Shown here: in pieces, positions 1 to 8,979 of the stretch
How the letters are laid out: every line of letters starts with the position of its first letter
Position numbering within the stretch: the first letter of the stretch is position 1
Source: Variovorax sp. CF079
GTDB lineage: Bacteria; Pseudomonadota; Gammaproteobacteria; Burkholderiales; Burkholderiaceae_C
DNA: 64,000 nt
Assembly (NCBI RefSeq): GCF_900101545.1
Contig: NZ_FMZU01000015.1
Span: 62,001 to 126,000 of the forward strand
Direction of reading: 5' to 3'
The notes under the pieces: model-generated
The model's input: only the letters and a program-made list of their open reading frames with translations
Databases searched by the model: none
What the model was told of the DNA's origin: nothing
Position numbers and translations under genes: made by a program

Positions 1-687
1 AGCGACGCGAAGAAAACCCGCTTCGACAGCCTGCACGACTGCTTCATCCGCGAGCTCAAGCCGGGGTCCCGTGCCGTCGATCCCGACCCCTCGGTGCTGG
101 CGAGCCCTTGCGACGCCATCGTCGGCGCCTGCGGTGCGGTGAACGGCATCGAGGTGTTCCAGGCCAAGGGCTTTCCGTACTCGGTCGCGGAACTGTTCGG
201 CGATGCGCGCGCGGTCGAACCGTTTCGCGACGGCTGCTATGCGACGCTCAGGCTGACCTCGAGCATGTACCACCGCTTCCACGCGCCGCACGACAGCCGG
301 GTCGAGCGCGTCACCTATCTGTCGGGCGACACCTGGAACGTCAACCCGATCGCGCTCAAGCGCATCGAGCGCTTGTTCTGCCGCAACGAGCGCGCACTGA
401 TCGAGGCGCGCCTGCATGCCGGCGGCCATCGCATCGCGATGGTGCCGGTGGCGGCGATCCTGGTGGCCAGCCTGCGCCTGCGCTGCCTGGACGTGCTGCT
501 GAACGTGCGCTACCGCGGGCCGAAGCGCACCGACTGCGAGGCCGACTATCGCAAGGGCGAGGAGATGGGCTGGTTCGAGCACGGCTCGACCATCATCGTC
601 TTCGCCCCCAAGGGCTTCACGCTGGCCAAGGGCATCGAGACCGACACACCGATCCGGATGGGGCAGGCGTTGATGAAATCAGCCTAG
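1..687 (+). CDS. psd: Phosphatidylserine decarboxylase (3' part)
   Basis: The enzyme decarboxylates phosphatidylserine to phosphatidylethanolamine at the inner membrane. The reading frame is open from the first base of the window, so the N-terminus lies outside. Visible family signatures are FIRELKPGSR near the start, ASPCDA, the MYHRFHAP block that contributes the active site, and HGST near the C-terminus. The GST serine is where family proenzymes self-cleave to form the pyruvoyl group. The stop at 685-687 overlaps the convergent LysR gene by 9 bp. The length seen (228 codons) fits the last three quarters of a typical protein. Identification is secure; the start and upstream neighbours cannot be seen. 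Confidence 0.93.
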   Translation, partial: SDAKKTRFDSLHDCFIRELKPGSRAVDPDPSVLASPCDAIVGACGAVNGIEVFQAKGFPYSVAELFGDARAVEPFRDGCYATLRLTSSMYHRFHAPHDSRVERVTYLSGDTWNVNPIALKRIERLFCRNERALIEARLHAGGHRIAMVPVAAILVASLRLRCLDVLLNVRYRGPKRTDCEADYRKGEEMGWFEHGSTIIVFAPKGFTLAKGIETDTPIRMGQALMKSA

Positions 688-1560
688 CGCAGCACGAGCA
701 CACGCGAGGAAGGGCTCGATCAGCGGATTGTCGAGATCGCGCCGCCAGCAAACGGCAACCTCCAGGGCGTCCCGAACGTTGCGGAAGCGCCTGAACACAA
801 CACCAGGTGGTCGGCCGATTTGCGCGCAGGCCGGGAGTATTGCGCATCCCTCACCGGCTATCACCAGCGCGAGCGCCGAGTTCACTGTCTCTACCCGATG
901 CGCGATGTGCATCGTGACATTGTTTCTGCGCAGCATGGACGCCACCACGGATTTGTCGACACCTTCCTCCAGTGTCGGCAAGCCGATCAATGGCAGGCCT
1001 GCCAGGCGCTCGATGGGGACGGTCGACATGCGCGCCAGGGCCGACCGCGCGCTGACTGCCAGCATCAGCGGTTGTGTGCCGATCCGCTCCGAGGCAATAC
1101 CTTCGCGAGCGATGGATGGCATGCACAGCGCGACCGTCGCCTCGAGGTTGGTGATGGCTGATGTGCTTGTCGTTGCGCTCAACTCCATGTAGTGGACCTC
1201 GACATCGGGGAGCCGTCGTTTGAGTTCGGGAGCGAGCCTGGGAAGCACGAGATAGGACAGGGCAAACATGGTGCCGATCGTCAGGCGCCCTCGATGGCCG
1301 GAACCGACGGCGCGTGCCGCTTCGAAACCCTCGTGCGCCAGCAGCAGGGCCTCCCGGGCCCGCGACAGAAGTGCGCTTCCGGCATCGGTGATCTCCATGC
1401 CGCGCGACGCGCGCCTGAACAACGGCGTACCCAGCGCCTGCTCCAGATTTCGAATGTGGACCGAAAGCGGAGGCTGCGCCATGTTCAGACGCCGCGCCGC
1501 CTTTCCTACGCTCTTCTCTTCTGCGACAGCAACGAAATAGCGCAAGCTTCTCAGGTCCAT
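679..1560 (-). CDS. LysR-family transcriptional regulator
   Basis: A 293-residue protein with an N-terminal winged helix-turn-helix (about residues 1-60, beginning MDLRSLRYFVAVAEE) and a LysR substrate-binding domain. I chose the ATG at 1560 because it puts the canonical MDLRSLRYF at the N-terminus; an in-frame extension to 1623 would add 21 atypical residues and use up the promoter region. It is divergent from the amidase gene with about 77 bp between, the usual arrangement for a LysR protein that controls its neighbour. It probably regulates the amidase/Bug/MFS operon in response to that pathway's substrate or product, but the ligand is unknown. Confidence 0.9.
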   Translation of the reverse strand: MDLRSLRYFVAVAEEKSVGKAARRLNMAQPPLSVHIRNLEQALGTPLFRRASRGMEITDAGSALLSRAREALLLAHEGFEAARAVGSGHRGRLTIGTMFALSYLVLPRLAPELKRRLPDVEVHYMELSATTSTSAITNLEATVALCMPSIAREGIASERIGTQPLMLAVSARSALARMSTVPIERLAGLPLIGLPTLEEGVDKSVVASMLRRNNVTMHIAHRVETVNSALALVIAGEGCAILPACAQIGRPPGVVFRRFRNVRDALEVAVCWRRDLDNPLIEPFLACARAALG

Positions 1561-1637
1561 GACCCATACTAGATTCATATGCATTTCTTGTAAAACAGTA
1601 TTGGACCCGCGGGAACTGGTCATGAAAAGATTTGCGA

Positions 1638-3092
1638 ATGCAGTCTTCAGGCAAGCCCCCCTTTCAAGAGTTGTGCGAGATGTCGGCCACCGAGGTGCGC
1701 GCCCGGGTGGCGCGGCGCGAGCTGTCGCCGGTCGAGATCACCGAGGCCGTCCTCGCGCGAGCCGATGCGCTCCAGCCACGGCTCAACTGCTTCATCACCA
1801 TCTGTCACGACGAAGCGCTGCGCGCGGCGAAGGCGGCAGAGGCGGCCGTGATGCGTGGCGAGGCGCTCGGCGCACTGCACGGCGTGCCCTTGACGGTGAA
1901 GGACCTGGTCAACACGCGAGGCGTCCGTACCACCTTCGGCTCTGTGCTGTACCAGGATCATGTGCCCGACCACGATGCGGAAGCAGTGGCACGCTTGCGC
2001 CGGCAGGGCGCGATCCTGATCGGCAAGACGACCACTTCCGAATTCGGCGCCAAGTGCCTGACAGACGCCCCGCTGTTCGGGCGAACCTGCAACGCGTGGG
2101 ATGTCACGCGCACCAGCGGCGGATCGAGCGGGGGTGCGGCGGTGGCCATGGCAGCGGGTATTGCGCCGTTGGCCGTAGCCACCGACGGCGGCGGATCGAC
2201 GCGCATTCCGGCCGCTTGCAACGGTGTCGTGGGTCTGAAGCAGAGCCAGGGTGTTGTTCCGCACAGCCAGGTTCAAGACGCCTTCGCCAACTACACCTAT
2301 GTGACTCCAACCACCCGCAACGTGGCCGACACGGCACTCATGCTGCAGGCCATGGCCGGCGAACATGGATCCGATCCCTGGTCGATCGGGATGCCCGTCA
2401 CCCCCTACCACGATGTGCTGCGCCACGATGGAGACCTGAAAGGTCTTCGCCTCCTGTTCTGTGCAGCGCCGAAGGGGCGTCCGATTGCCCGCGACGTCAG
2501 CAGCGCATTCGAACGGGCGCTGGGCAGCCTGCGTGACTTGGGCGCCGAGCTGGAGGAAATGTCCGGCCAGGGCTTCGATATCGAGCCGCTGTGGCGGGTG
2601 ATCAACCACACCAGCTGGCGGGGCCGCTTTGCACCGCTGGCCGCGGCGCACGGCGACAAGCTCAGCCCTTCGCTCTTGCAGCAACTCGCCTTGGCGAAGG
2701 ATGTCGATGGGGTCGAATACCAGCACGCGATGTTCGCCCGCACCGAGCTTTTTCGGCACGTGCAGGAATTGCTGGCGCGCAGCGATTTCCTGGTCACGCC
2801 CACGCTTTCCTGTACGGCACTGCCGATCGATCAGGACCTCTTCGGCTCCATGAACATCGACGGGAATGTTGTTCCGGAGGTGCGGGCGAACTGGTTTCCC
2901 TGGACCATGCCCTTCAACCTGACCGGGCATCCGGCCATCAGTCTGCCGTGCGGTGTCGATTCCGCTGGACTGCCGATCGGCTTGCAGATCGTGGGCCGCT
3001 TTCGTCAGGACGCGGCCTTGCTGCGCGTGGCGGCTCTCTTCGAAGCATCGCAGGCGCACGGGACGTTCACGCCCGAGTTGGCTTTTTGCTGA
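1638..3092 (+). CDS. Amidase-signature family hydrolase
   Basis: A hydrolase of amide bonds in the GatA/FAAH-type amidase signature family. Counting from an in-frame TTG at 1632, the Ser-cisSer-Lys triad is visible as K90 (LTVKDL), S165 (GGSSGG) and S189 (GGGSTR). The 24-residue spacing between the two serines matches characterised amidases. About 484 residues is normal length. The start is uncertain: ATG 1638, TTG 1632 and ATG 1680 are all possible and none has a strong ribosome site. It is the first gene of an operon with a Bug binding protein and an MFS transporter. That suggests catabolism of an imported amide or a detoxification role; the substrate cannot be read from sequence. Confidence 0.88.
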   Translation: MQSSGKPPFQELCEMSATEVRARVARRELSPVEITEAVLARADALQPRLNCFITICHDEALRAAKAAEAAVMRGEALGALHGVPLTVKDLVNTRGVRTTFGSVLYQDHVPDHDAEAVARLRRQGAILIGKTTTSEFGAKCLTDAPLFGRTCNAWDVTRTSGGSSGGAAVAMAAGIAPLAVATDGGGSTRIPAACNGVVGLKQSQGVVPHSQVQDAFANYTYVTPTTRNVADTALMLQAMAGEHGSDPWSIGMPVTPYHDVLRHDGDLKGLRLLFCAAPKGRPIARDVSSAFERALGSLRDLGAELEEMSGQGFDIEPLWRVINHTSWRGRFAPLAAAHGDKLSPSLLQQLALAKDVDGVEYQHAMFARTELFRHVQELLARSDFLVTPTLSCTALPIDQDLFGSMNIDGNVVPEVRANWFPWTMPFNLTGHPAISLPCGVDSAGLPIGLQIVGRFRQDAALLRVAALFEASQAHGTFTPELAFC

Positions 3093-3151
3093 TGTGCAGG
3101 TGCTTGCCTGCGCCTTGCCGGTCGTCTTTCCCTCCCTCCCGAAAGCCTCCA

Positions 3152-4135
3152 ATGACCAAGCTTTTGAACTCTGTCCTGTTCAGCGCGACGCTCGCCCTGA
3201 TTTCCACTGCGACGGCCGCCGAGACCAGCACCGCGCCCGCAGCGCCTATGCGGCTGATCGTGGGCTTCCCGCCAGGCGGCGCGCTGGACACGCTGGCGCG
3301 TGCCGTGGCTGAACAGATGAGGGTGTCCCTGCAGGAACCGGTGCTGGTGGAGAACCGCCCCGGAGCCTCCACGCGCATTTCGATCGAGGCGGTGAAGAAT
3401 TCGCGGCCGGACGGCAGAACCATCCTGCTCGGATCGACGCCGCCGTTTGTCATCTTTCCAATGACGTACAGCCGCTTGAACTACAACGTGGACAAGGACT
3501 TCATTCCGGTGGCCCACCTCGCGTATGCACCGACGGTGGTGTCGGCCGGCGCGCAACAACCCTACCGCACCGTCAAGGAATATGTTGCGTGGGTCAAGCA
3601 GAACCCCACGCAGACTGGATTCGGCCTGACATCCCTCGGCGGCGCGCTGCATTTCAGCATCTTGATGCTGGCCAAGGCCGTCGATGCGCCCCTTGCTGCG
3701 GTCAGCTACAAAGGCGGGGCGCCCTTGGCCGCCGACATCGTCGGCGGACACGTCCCGATCGGCACGGACGCGCTCGCCAGCCAATTGGAGCTGCACCGCG
3801 CCGGCAAGCTGCGCATTCTTGCCGTGTCGGGCAAGACCCGCCTGAAATGGCTGCCTGACGTTCCCACGCTGAACGAATCGGGTATCACCGCATTCGATCA
3901 CGCGAATGCTTCCTATGGGGCCTACGCGCCAGCCGGCACACCCAAGGAAGTCGTCGCGCGGCTTGAGCAGGCCATGATCGCCGCCATGAAGGTGCCGCAA
4001 GTGCGAGAACAGCTGGATCGCCTCGGACTGGAGGCCAGCGGATTGCCGGGCGCGGAACTGCAGAACACGATGCGCACGGAGCGGGCGTTCTGGCGGCCGG
4101 TGGTCGCAGCATCCGGCTTCAAGAGCGAGGACTGA
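3152..4135 (+). CDS. Bug-family (TctC-type) periplasmic solute-binding protein
   Basis: A 327-residue protein with a signal peptide (positively charged MTKLLN start, hydrophobic core, likely cleavage after ATAA near residue 23). The mature Bug/TctC domain follows, with the typical block RLIVGFPPGGALDTLAR and ENRPGAS shortly after. Bug proteins bind carboxylated or amidated small molecules in the periplasm. There is no TctA/TctB membrane pair in this operon, so it may serve as a scavenger or sensor, or share the tctBA permease encoded at 10037-12053. The gene lies 59 bp after the amidase and 1 bp before the MFS gene. Confidence 0.92.
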   Translation: MTKLLNSVLFSATLALISTATAAETSTAPAAPMRLIVGFPPGGALDTLARAVAEQMRVSLQEPVLVENRPGASTRISIEAVKNSRPDGRTILLGSTPPFVIFPMTYSRLNYNVDKDFIPVAHLAYAPTVVSAGAQQPYRTVKEYVAWVKQNPTQTGFGLTSLGGALHFSILMLAKAVDAPLAAVSYKGGAPLAADIVGGHVPIGTDALASQLELHRAGKLRILAVSGKTRLKWLPDVPTLNESGITAFDHANASYGAYAPAGTPKEVVARLEQAMIAAMKVPQVREQLDRLGLEASGLPGAELQNTMRTERAFWRPVVAASGFKSED

Positions 4136-4136
4136 G

Positions 4137-5600
4137 GTGTTGCAAGCAACGGTCCGCCCGCCCTCGCTGTCATCGCCCCGCAAGCTTGCAGGGTGGCCGG
4201 TGCTCCTGAGCGCATGCCTGGGCGCGGCGCTTTGTTTCGTCAATGCCAGTGCGTTGAGCGTGGCTCTGCCACTTGTGGCCGGGAGCCTGGAGGCCACGCC
4301 AGCGCAGGCGAGTTGGATCTTGTTGTCTTACATGCTGGTCAGCACGATCTGCATCTTGAGTTTCGGGCGCCTGGCAGACATCTGGGGGCGGCGTCGGCTC
4401 TACCTTGCAGGATTGGCGATCTTTGTGCTTGCCAGCGCAGGCTGCGCGTGGTCGGCCACGGCGCCGGTCTTGCTCATGTTCAGGGTATTGCAGGCGGTTG
4501 GCGCAGCGGCGGTGTTTGCCAACACCAGCGCCCTCGTGAGTGACGCGTTTGGCGGCGGCAGGCTGGGCTTGGCATTGGGGATCCTGGCGATGGTCGCGGC
4601 GCTCGCACAGGTTCTGGGACCCCTCATCGGAGGCGCAGTGGCAGCCGTATGGGGTTGGCGCGCAATATTCCTGCTCAATGTCCCACTGGGCGTTGGAGCG
4701 CTCGTATGGTCATGGTGCGCACTGCCATTCATGTCGGCACCCAGCGTCGAACGGTTCGATGGCATCGGCGCGCTGCTGTCCTTCGCGGGACTGGGTGGCG
4801 TGGTGTATGCGCTGTCGATGGGCGGCCCTCATGGCTGGCTGAGTCCTGGGGTATGCATTGGCGCGGTGGTGGGGGCCGTTGCACTCGCGGCCTTTGTTGT
4901 GACGCAGATGACCCGGACACAGCCCCTGGTCGATCCTGGCCTCTTTGCAGATCCTTCGCGCGCGGTGGCTTATGTTTGCGTGCTCTTGCTGTCCGTGGCC
5001 CAAGCGGCACCCGTGGTGCTCGTTGCATTGTTCATGCAGGTAGCCGGCGGTTTGGATTCGCTGGGCGCGGGAATCCGCATTGCGCCGGTCGCTTTGGGAA
5101 TGTTGTTGGCCGCACCCGTTGCCGGCGCGCTCACCCGTCGCATTGCCGCCGAACATCTGTGCACGGCGGGGATGTTGCTCGCCGCTTGCGGTCTTGCCGG
5201 GCTGATTTTTTTCCTGAGCCCCGATGTCGACGGAGCGAAGCTCGGTGCGAGTCTGCTTCTGTTCGGTGTCGGCATTGGAATCTTCGTCACGCCCAACAAC
5301 ACTGCCATCCTGCGCAGTGTGGGCACGGAGCGCCGCGGCATCGCCAACGGCGTGCGTTCCACTCTGCAAAACGCGGGGTTTGTGATCGGCACGGCCTTGA
5401 CGCTGAGCATCGCGACTGCACCGTTGCCCCCACTGGCGCAGCGCGCCGCATATGGCGGCTCCCTGGGTCATTTGAGCGACGCCGATCTTGCCAGCTTTAC
5501 GCAGGGATGCCATTGGGCGCTTGGAACCCTGAGCGCGTGTTGTGCGCTTGGCGTCCTGCTTTCTCTCGCGATACAGCGTAGAAGCAGAGCTGTGCGCTGA
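4137..5600 (+). CDS. MFS transporter, DHA2-like drug exporter type
   Basis: A 487-residue integral membrane protein rich in hydrophobic segments. It has the MFS loop motif GRLADIWGRRRLY between helices 2 and 3, a proline- and glycine-rich helix 5 region around VLGPLIGGAVA, and size consistent with the 14-helix DHA2 group. The GTG start at 4137 follows the Bug stop after a single base, so translation is probably coupled. In this operon it may export the amidase product or an inhibitory substrate; direction and substrate are inference. It ends 22 bp before the convergent SDR gene. Confidence 0.88.
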   Translation: MLQATVRPPSLSSPRKLAGWPVLLSACLGAALCFVNASALSVALPLVAGSLEATPAQASWILLSYMLVSTICILSFGRLADIWGRRRLYLAGLAIFVLASAGCAWSATAPVLLMFRVLQAVGAAAVFANTSALVSDAFGGGRLGLALGILAMVAALAQVLGPLIGGAVAAVWGWRAIFLLNVPLGVGALVWSWCALPFMSAPSVERFDGIGALLSFAGLGGVVYALSMGGPHGWLSPGVCIGAVVGAVALAAFVVTQMTRTQPLVDPGLFADPSRAVAYVCVLLLSVAQAAPVVLVALFMQVAGGLDSLGAGIRIAPVALGMLLAAPVAGALTRRIAAEHLCTAGMLLAACGLAGLIFFLSPDVDGAKLGASLLLFGVGIGIFVTPNNTAILRSVGTERRGIANGVRSTLQNAGFVIGTALTLSIATAPLPPLAQRAAYGGSLGHLSDADLASFTQGCHWALGTLSACCALGVLLSLAIQRRSRAVR

Positions 5601-5622
5601 CGCCGACGACCGTGCCCGCGGC

Positions 5623-6414
5623 TCAGTAGGTCCCCGGATAGGCCCCGCCGTCGGCCAGCACGTTTTGCCCCGTCAGGTAGCCCGCCTGCGCGCTGCAGAG
5701 GAAGGCGCAGATGGCGCCGAACTCCTCCGGCGTACCGAAGCGCCGCGCCGGGATGTTCTTCTTGCGGCTTTCCATGACGGTGTCCAGGTCCTGGCCGGAC
5801 TTCTTCGCCGCGCCGGCCATGGTTCCCTTGAGCCGGTCGGTGTCGAAGGAGCCCGGCAGCAGGTTGTTGATGGTCACGCCCTTCGCCGCTACGGCCGTGC
5901 GCGCGACGCCGGCGACGAAGCCGGTGAGGCCGCTGCGTGCGCCGTTGGAGAGGCCAAGGATGTCGATCGGCGCCTTCACCGAGCTCGAGGTGATGTTGAC
6001 GATGCGCCCGAAACCGCGCGCGGCCATGCCGTCGACCGTGGCCTTGATCAGCTCGATCGGCGTCAGCATGTTGGCGTCGACCGCCTTGATCCAGGCCTCG
6101 CGGTCCCAGTCGCGGAAATCGCCGGGCGGGGGGCCGCCGGCGTTGGTGACCACGATGTCGAAATCTTTGTGTAGCGCGAACACCGCGGCGCGGCCTTCGG
6201 CGCTCGTGATGTCGGCCGCGACATGTTTGACGAAAGGCTTGGGCCCGCCCGCCAGCGCCTGCAGCTTCTTCGCCGCGACCTCCAGCGCCTCGGCGCCGCG
6301 CGCGACGATCACCACGTTCACGCCCTCGCGCACCAGCGCTTCCGCGCAGCCGTAGCCGAGACCCTTGCTCGCACCGCACACCAGCGCGGTCTTGCCTGCA
6401 ATTCCAAAATCCAT
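5623..6414 (-). CDS. SDR-family oxidoreductase lacking the canonical YxxxK pair
   Basis: A 263-residue Rossmann-fold protein. The nucleotide-binding motif GASKGLG is at residues 14-20 and NAGG at 91-94. A serine cluster (S143-S145) sits where the catalytic serine is expected. Where YxxxK should follow, the protein has SNGAR, so the positions hold S156 and R160. The start at 6414 has a good ribosome site (GAAGGAAACGACC before ATG). It is the last gene of a minus-strand unit with an EamA transporter, a gamma-glutamyltransferase and a Bug protein. It is annotated in family terms only; the missing Tyr/Lys makes ordinary dehydrogenase chemistry doubtful. Confidence 0.85.
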   Translation of the reverse strand: MDFGIAGKTALVCGASKGLGYGCAEALVREGVNVVIVARGAEALEVAAKKLQALAGGPKPFVKHVAADITSAEGRAAVFALHKDFDIVVTNAGGPPPGDFRDWDREAWIKAVDANMLTPIELIKATVDGMAARGFGRIVNITSSSVKAPIDILGLSNGARSGLTGFVAGVARTAVAAKGVTINNLLPGSFDTDRLKGTMAGAAKKSGQDLDTVMESRKKNIPARRFGTPEEFGAICAFLCSAQAGYLTGQNVLADGGAYPGTY

Positions 6415-6433
6415 GGTCGTTTCCTTCGGGCCT

Positions 6434-7357
6434 TCAGCGCCCGGTTCGAGTGAAGACAAAAATGCCGGCGATCACCAGGACGGTCCCGGCCGCGATCCAC
6501 GCGGTGAAGGGTTCGCCGAGGATCAGCACGCCCATCAGGATGGTCGACATGGGCCCGACCATACCCGTTTGCGCTGCCATCGCGGGGCCGATGCGCTCGA
6601 TGGCCATCATCACCGCCAGCACCGGCAATGCGGTGCACAGCGTGGCATTGAGCACCGACAACCAGATCACCTCGGGCGCCACCTGCAGGGCCGCACTGAT
6701 CGGCCGCAGCAGGACGAACTGCGCGATGCACAGCACGCAGGCCACGCTGGTCGCGAGCCCCACCAGCCGCAGCGACCCGAGGCGCTTGACGAACTCGCCG
6801 CTGGCGACGAGGTAGACCGCATAGCTCACCGCGCTCAGGAACACCAGCAGCGTGCCCCAGGCTGCGGCCGCGCTCTGGCCCAGTTGCACCTCGTGGCCGA
6901 ACACCAGCAGCACGCCGGCGTAGCTGACGGCCATGCCCGCCACCTGCCAGCGCGTGATGCGCCGGCGGTAGGCGATCCAGCCGAACAGCAGCACCAGCGT
7001 GGGGTTGAGGTACAGGATCAGGCGCTCCAGGCTGGCCGTGATGTAGGCCAGGCCCGCGAAGTCCAGGAAGCTCGAGAGGTAGTAGCCCGAAAAGCCGAGA
7101 CCGAACACGCCCAGCCAGTCGCGCCGCGTCAGCGCCGCCTTGCCGCGCCCGGCCCACCAGGCCATGAGCGCGAACAGCGGCAGCGCGAACAGCATGCGCA
7201 GCATGATCAGCGTGACCGCATCGACGCCGTAGCGGTACGCGAGCTTGACGATGATCGCCTTGCCGCTGAACGCGATCGCGCCAGCGGTGGCGAGGGCCAG
7301 GCCGGGTCCGATGCTCCTGTGCGCGAGCTGCCCGGGCGTGGCCTGAACCGCAGACAT
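6434..7357 (-). CDS. EamA/DMT-superfamily transporter
   Basis: A 307-residue membrane protein made of two EamA repeats, about ten hydrophobic helices in total, typical of drug/metabolite transporters that export amino acids or other metabolites. The ATG at 7357 gives MSAVQATPGQLAHRS followed by the first helix (GPGLALATAGAIAFSGKAII). It starts 5 bp after the gamma-glutamyltransferase stop, so the two are probably cotranscribed. In this context it could export an amino acid or a breakdown product of a gamma-glutamyl compound, but no substrate-specific motif is visible. Confidence 0.87.
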   Translation of the reverse strand: MSAVQATPGQLAHRSIGPGLALATAGAIAFSGKAIIVKLAYRYGVDAVTLIMLRMLFALPLFALMAWWAGRGKAALTRRDWLGVFGLGFSGYYLSSFLDFAGLAYITASLERLILYLNPTLVLLFGWIAYRRRITRWQVAGMAVSYAGVLLVFGHEVQLGQSAAAAWGTLLVFLSAVSYAVYLVASGEFVKRLGSLRLVGLATSVACVLCIAQFVLLRPISAALQVAPEVIWLSVLNATLCTALPVLAVMMAIERIGPAMAAQTGMVGPMSTILMGVLILGEPFTAWIAAGTVLVIAGIFVFTRTGR

Positions 7358-7362
7358 CGATC

Positions 7363-8976
7363 TCAGAACCCCGCCGCCAGGCCGTCGCGGCGCGGATCGC
7401 TCGCGGCCACGTAGCCTTCGACCGCCGGATCGCCCGCGCGGCAGATGAACTGGCCGGCGCCGAAGTCCTGGTAGGAGTCGTTGATCACGTCGACCTTGTG
7501 GCCGAGCTCCGCGAGGCCGCGCACCGTTGCCGGATTCATGGCGGCCTCGACGTTGATCTCGAGCCCGCTGTTGAAGCGCCAGCGCGGCGCATCGCAGGCG
7601 GCCTGCGGGTTCTGGCCGTAGTCCAGCATGCGCACCAGTGTCTGCATGTGGCCCTGCGGCTGCATGTTGCCGCCCATCACGCCGAAGCTCATCACGGGCT
7701 GCCCGTCCTTCGTGAGGAAGGCCGGAATGATGGTGTGGAAAGGCCGCTTGCCAGGTGCCACCACGTTGGGGCTCTTGGCATCGAGGCTGAAACCGTGGCC
7801 GCGGTTCTGCAGGCTGATGCCGAATTCGGGCTCCACGCAGCCGGAGCCGAAGCCCATGTAGTTGCTCTGGATGAAGCTCACCATCATTCCGCGCTCGTCG
7901 GCGGCGGTGAGGTAGATGGTGCCGCCCTTGACCGGGTTGCCCGCCTTGAAGTCCTGCGCCTTGTTCACGTCGATGAGTTTGGCACGCGAGGCGAGGTAGG
8001 TGCCATCGAGCATTTGCAAGGGCGTCACCTCCATCGACGATGGGTCCGAGACGTAGCGGTAGGTGTCCGCAAAGGCCAGCTTCATGGCCTCGATCTGCAG
8101 GTGCTGCGAAGCGACCGAATCGACCGGAATCGATGCCATGTCGAAGTGCTCGAGGATGCCGAGCGCAATCAGCGCCGCGATGCCTTGCCCATTGGGCGGG
8201 ATCTCGTGCAGCGTGTGCTTGCGGTAGTTCTGCGAGATCGGCTCGACCCACTCGGGCTTCCAGTTGGCGAGATCGCGCACCTTGAGGCTGCCGCCGTTGG
8301 CGTTCGAGAATTTGCCCAACGCCTCGGCGATCTCGCCGCTGTAGAAGGCATCGCCCCTGGTCGCGGCGATGGCCTTCAGGGCGCGCGCCGCGGCTGGAAA
8401 GCGGAACAGCTCGCCGACCTCGGGCGCACGGCCCCATGGCAAGAAGGCCTGCGCGAAACCCGGCTGCGATTGCAGGATCGGCGTGGCCGCGGCCCACTTC
8501 TGCTGCACCACCGGCGGCATCAGGTAGCCGCGCTCGGCGATCTCGATGGCCGGCGCCATCAGGTCTTCGAAGGGCAGCTTGCCGAAGCGTTCGGACAACG
8601 CGACCCAGCCGCCGACCGCGCCCGGCACCGTCACCGAGTCGATGCCGCGCTGCGGTGGCGTCGCGGCATCGGCACCGTACTTGCGGCGGAAGTACTCGGG
8701 CGTCCAGGCCTGCGGCGCCGAGCCGGAGGCATTGAGCCCATGCAGCTTCTCGCCGTCCCACAGGATGCAGAAGGCATCGCTGCCCAGGCCGTTGCTGACC
8801 GGTTCGACCAGGGTCATCACCGCAGCCGTCGCGATGGCCGCGTCGGCTGCATTGCCGCCCTGCTGGAGGATGCGAAGGCCCGCTTGCGCGGCCAATGGAT
8901 GCGAAGTCGAGACGACGTTGCGTGCGAAGACGGGGATGCGGATCGAGGGATAGGGATTGGCGTAGTCGAATTTCAT
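7363..8976 (-). CDS. Gamma-glutamyltransferase family protein
   Basis: A 537-residue Ntn-hydrolase of the gamma-glutamyltranspeptidase family. The conserved block GGNAADAAIAT lies at residues 40-50, and the predicted self-cleavage and nucleophile threonine is T353 in GGTIYLTAAD. The downstream MGGNMQPQGHMQ segment is also family-typical. No signal peptide is visible, unlike secreted glutathione-degrading enzymes, so it is probably cytoplasmic, as in the YwrD-like or acylase-like branches. It lies 3 bp downstream of a Bug binding-protein gene and 5 bp upstream of an exporter gene. This suggests processing of an imported gamma-glutamyl or acylated compound. Confidence 0.92.
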   Translation of the reverse strand: MKFDYANPYPSIRIPVFARNVVSTSHPLAAQAGLRILQQGGNAADAAIATAAVMTLVEPVSNGLGSDAFCILWDGEKLHGLNASGSAPQAWTPEYFRRKYGADAATPPQRGIDSVTVPGAVGGWVALSERFGKLPFEDLMAPAIEIAERGYLMPPVVQQKWAAATPILQSQPGFAQAFLPWGRAPEVGELFRFPAAARALKAIAATRGDAFYSGEIAEALGKFSNANGGSLKVRDLANWKPEWVEPISQNYRKHTLHEIPPNGQGIAALIALGILEHFDMASIPVDSVASQHLQIEAMKLAFADTYRYVSDPSSMEVTPLQMLDGTYLASRAKLIDVNKAQDFKAGNPVKGGTIYLTAADERGMMVSFIQSNYMGFGSGCVEPEFGISLQNRGHGFSLDAKSPNVVAPGKRPFHTIIPAFLTKDGQPVMSFGVMGGNMQPQGHMQTLVRMLDYGQNPQAACDAPRWRFNSGLEINVEAAMNPATVRGLAELGHKVDVINDSYQDFGAGQFICRAGDPAVEGYVAASDPRRDGLAAGF

Positions 8977-8979
8977 TGC

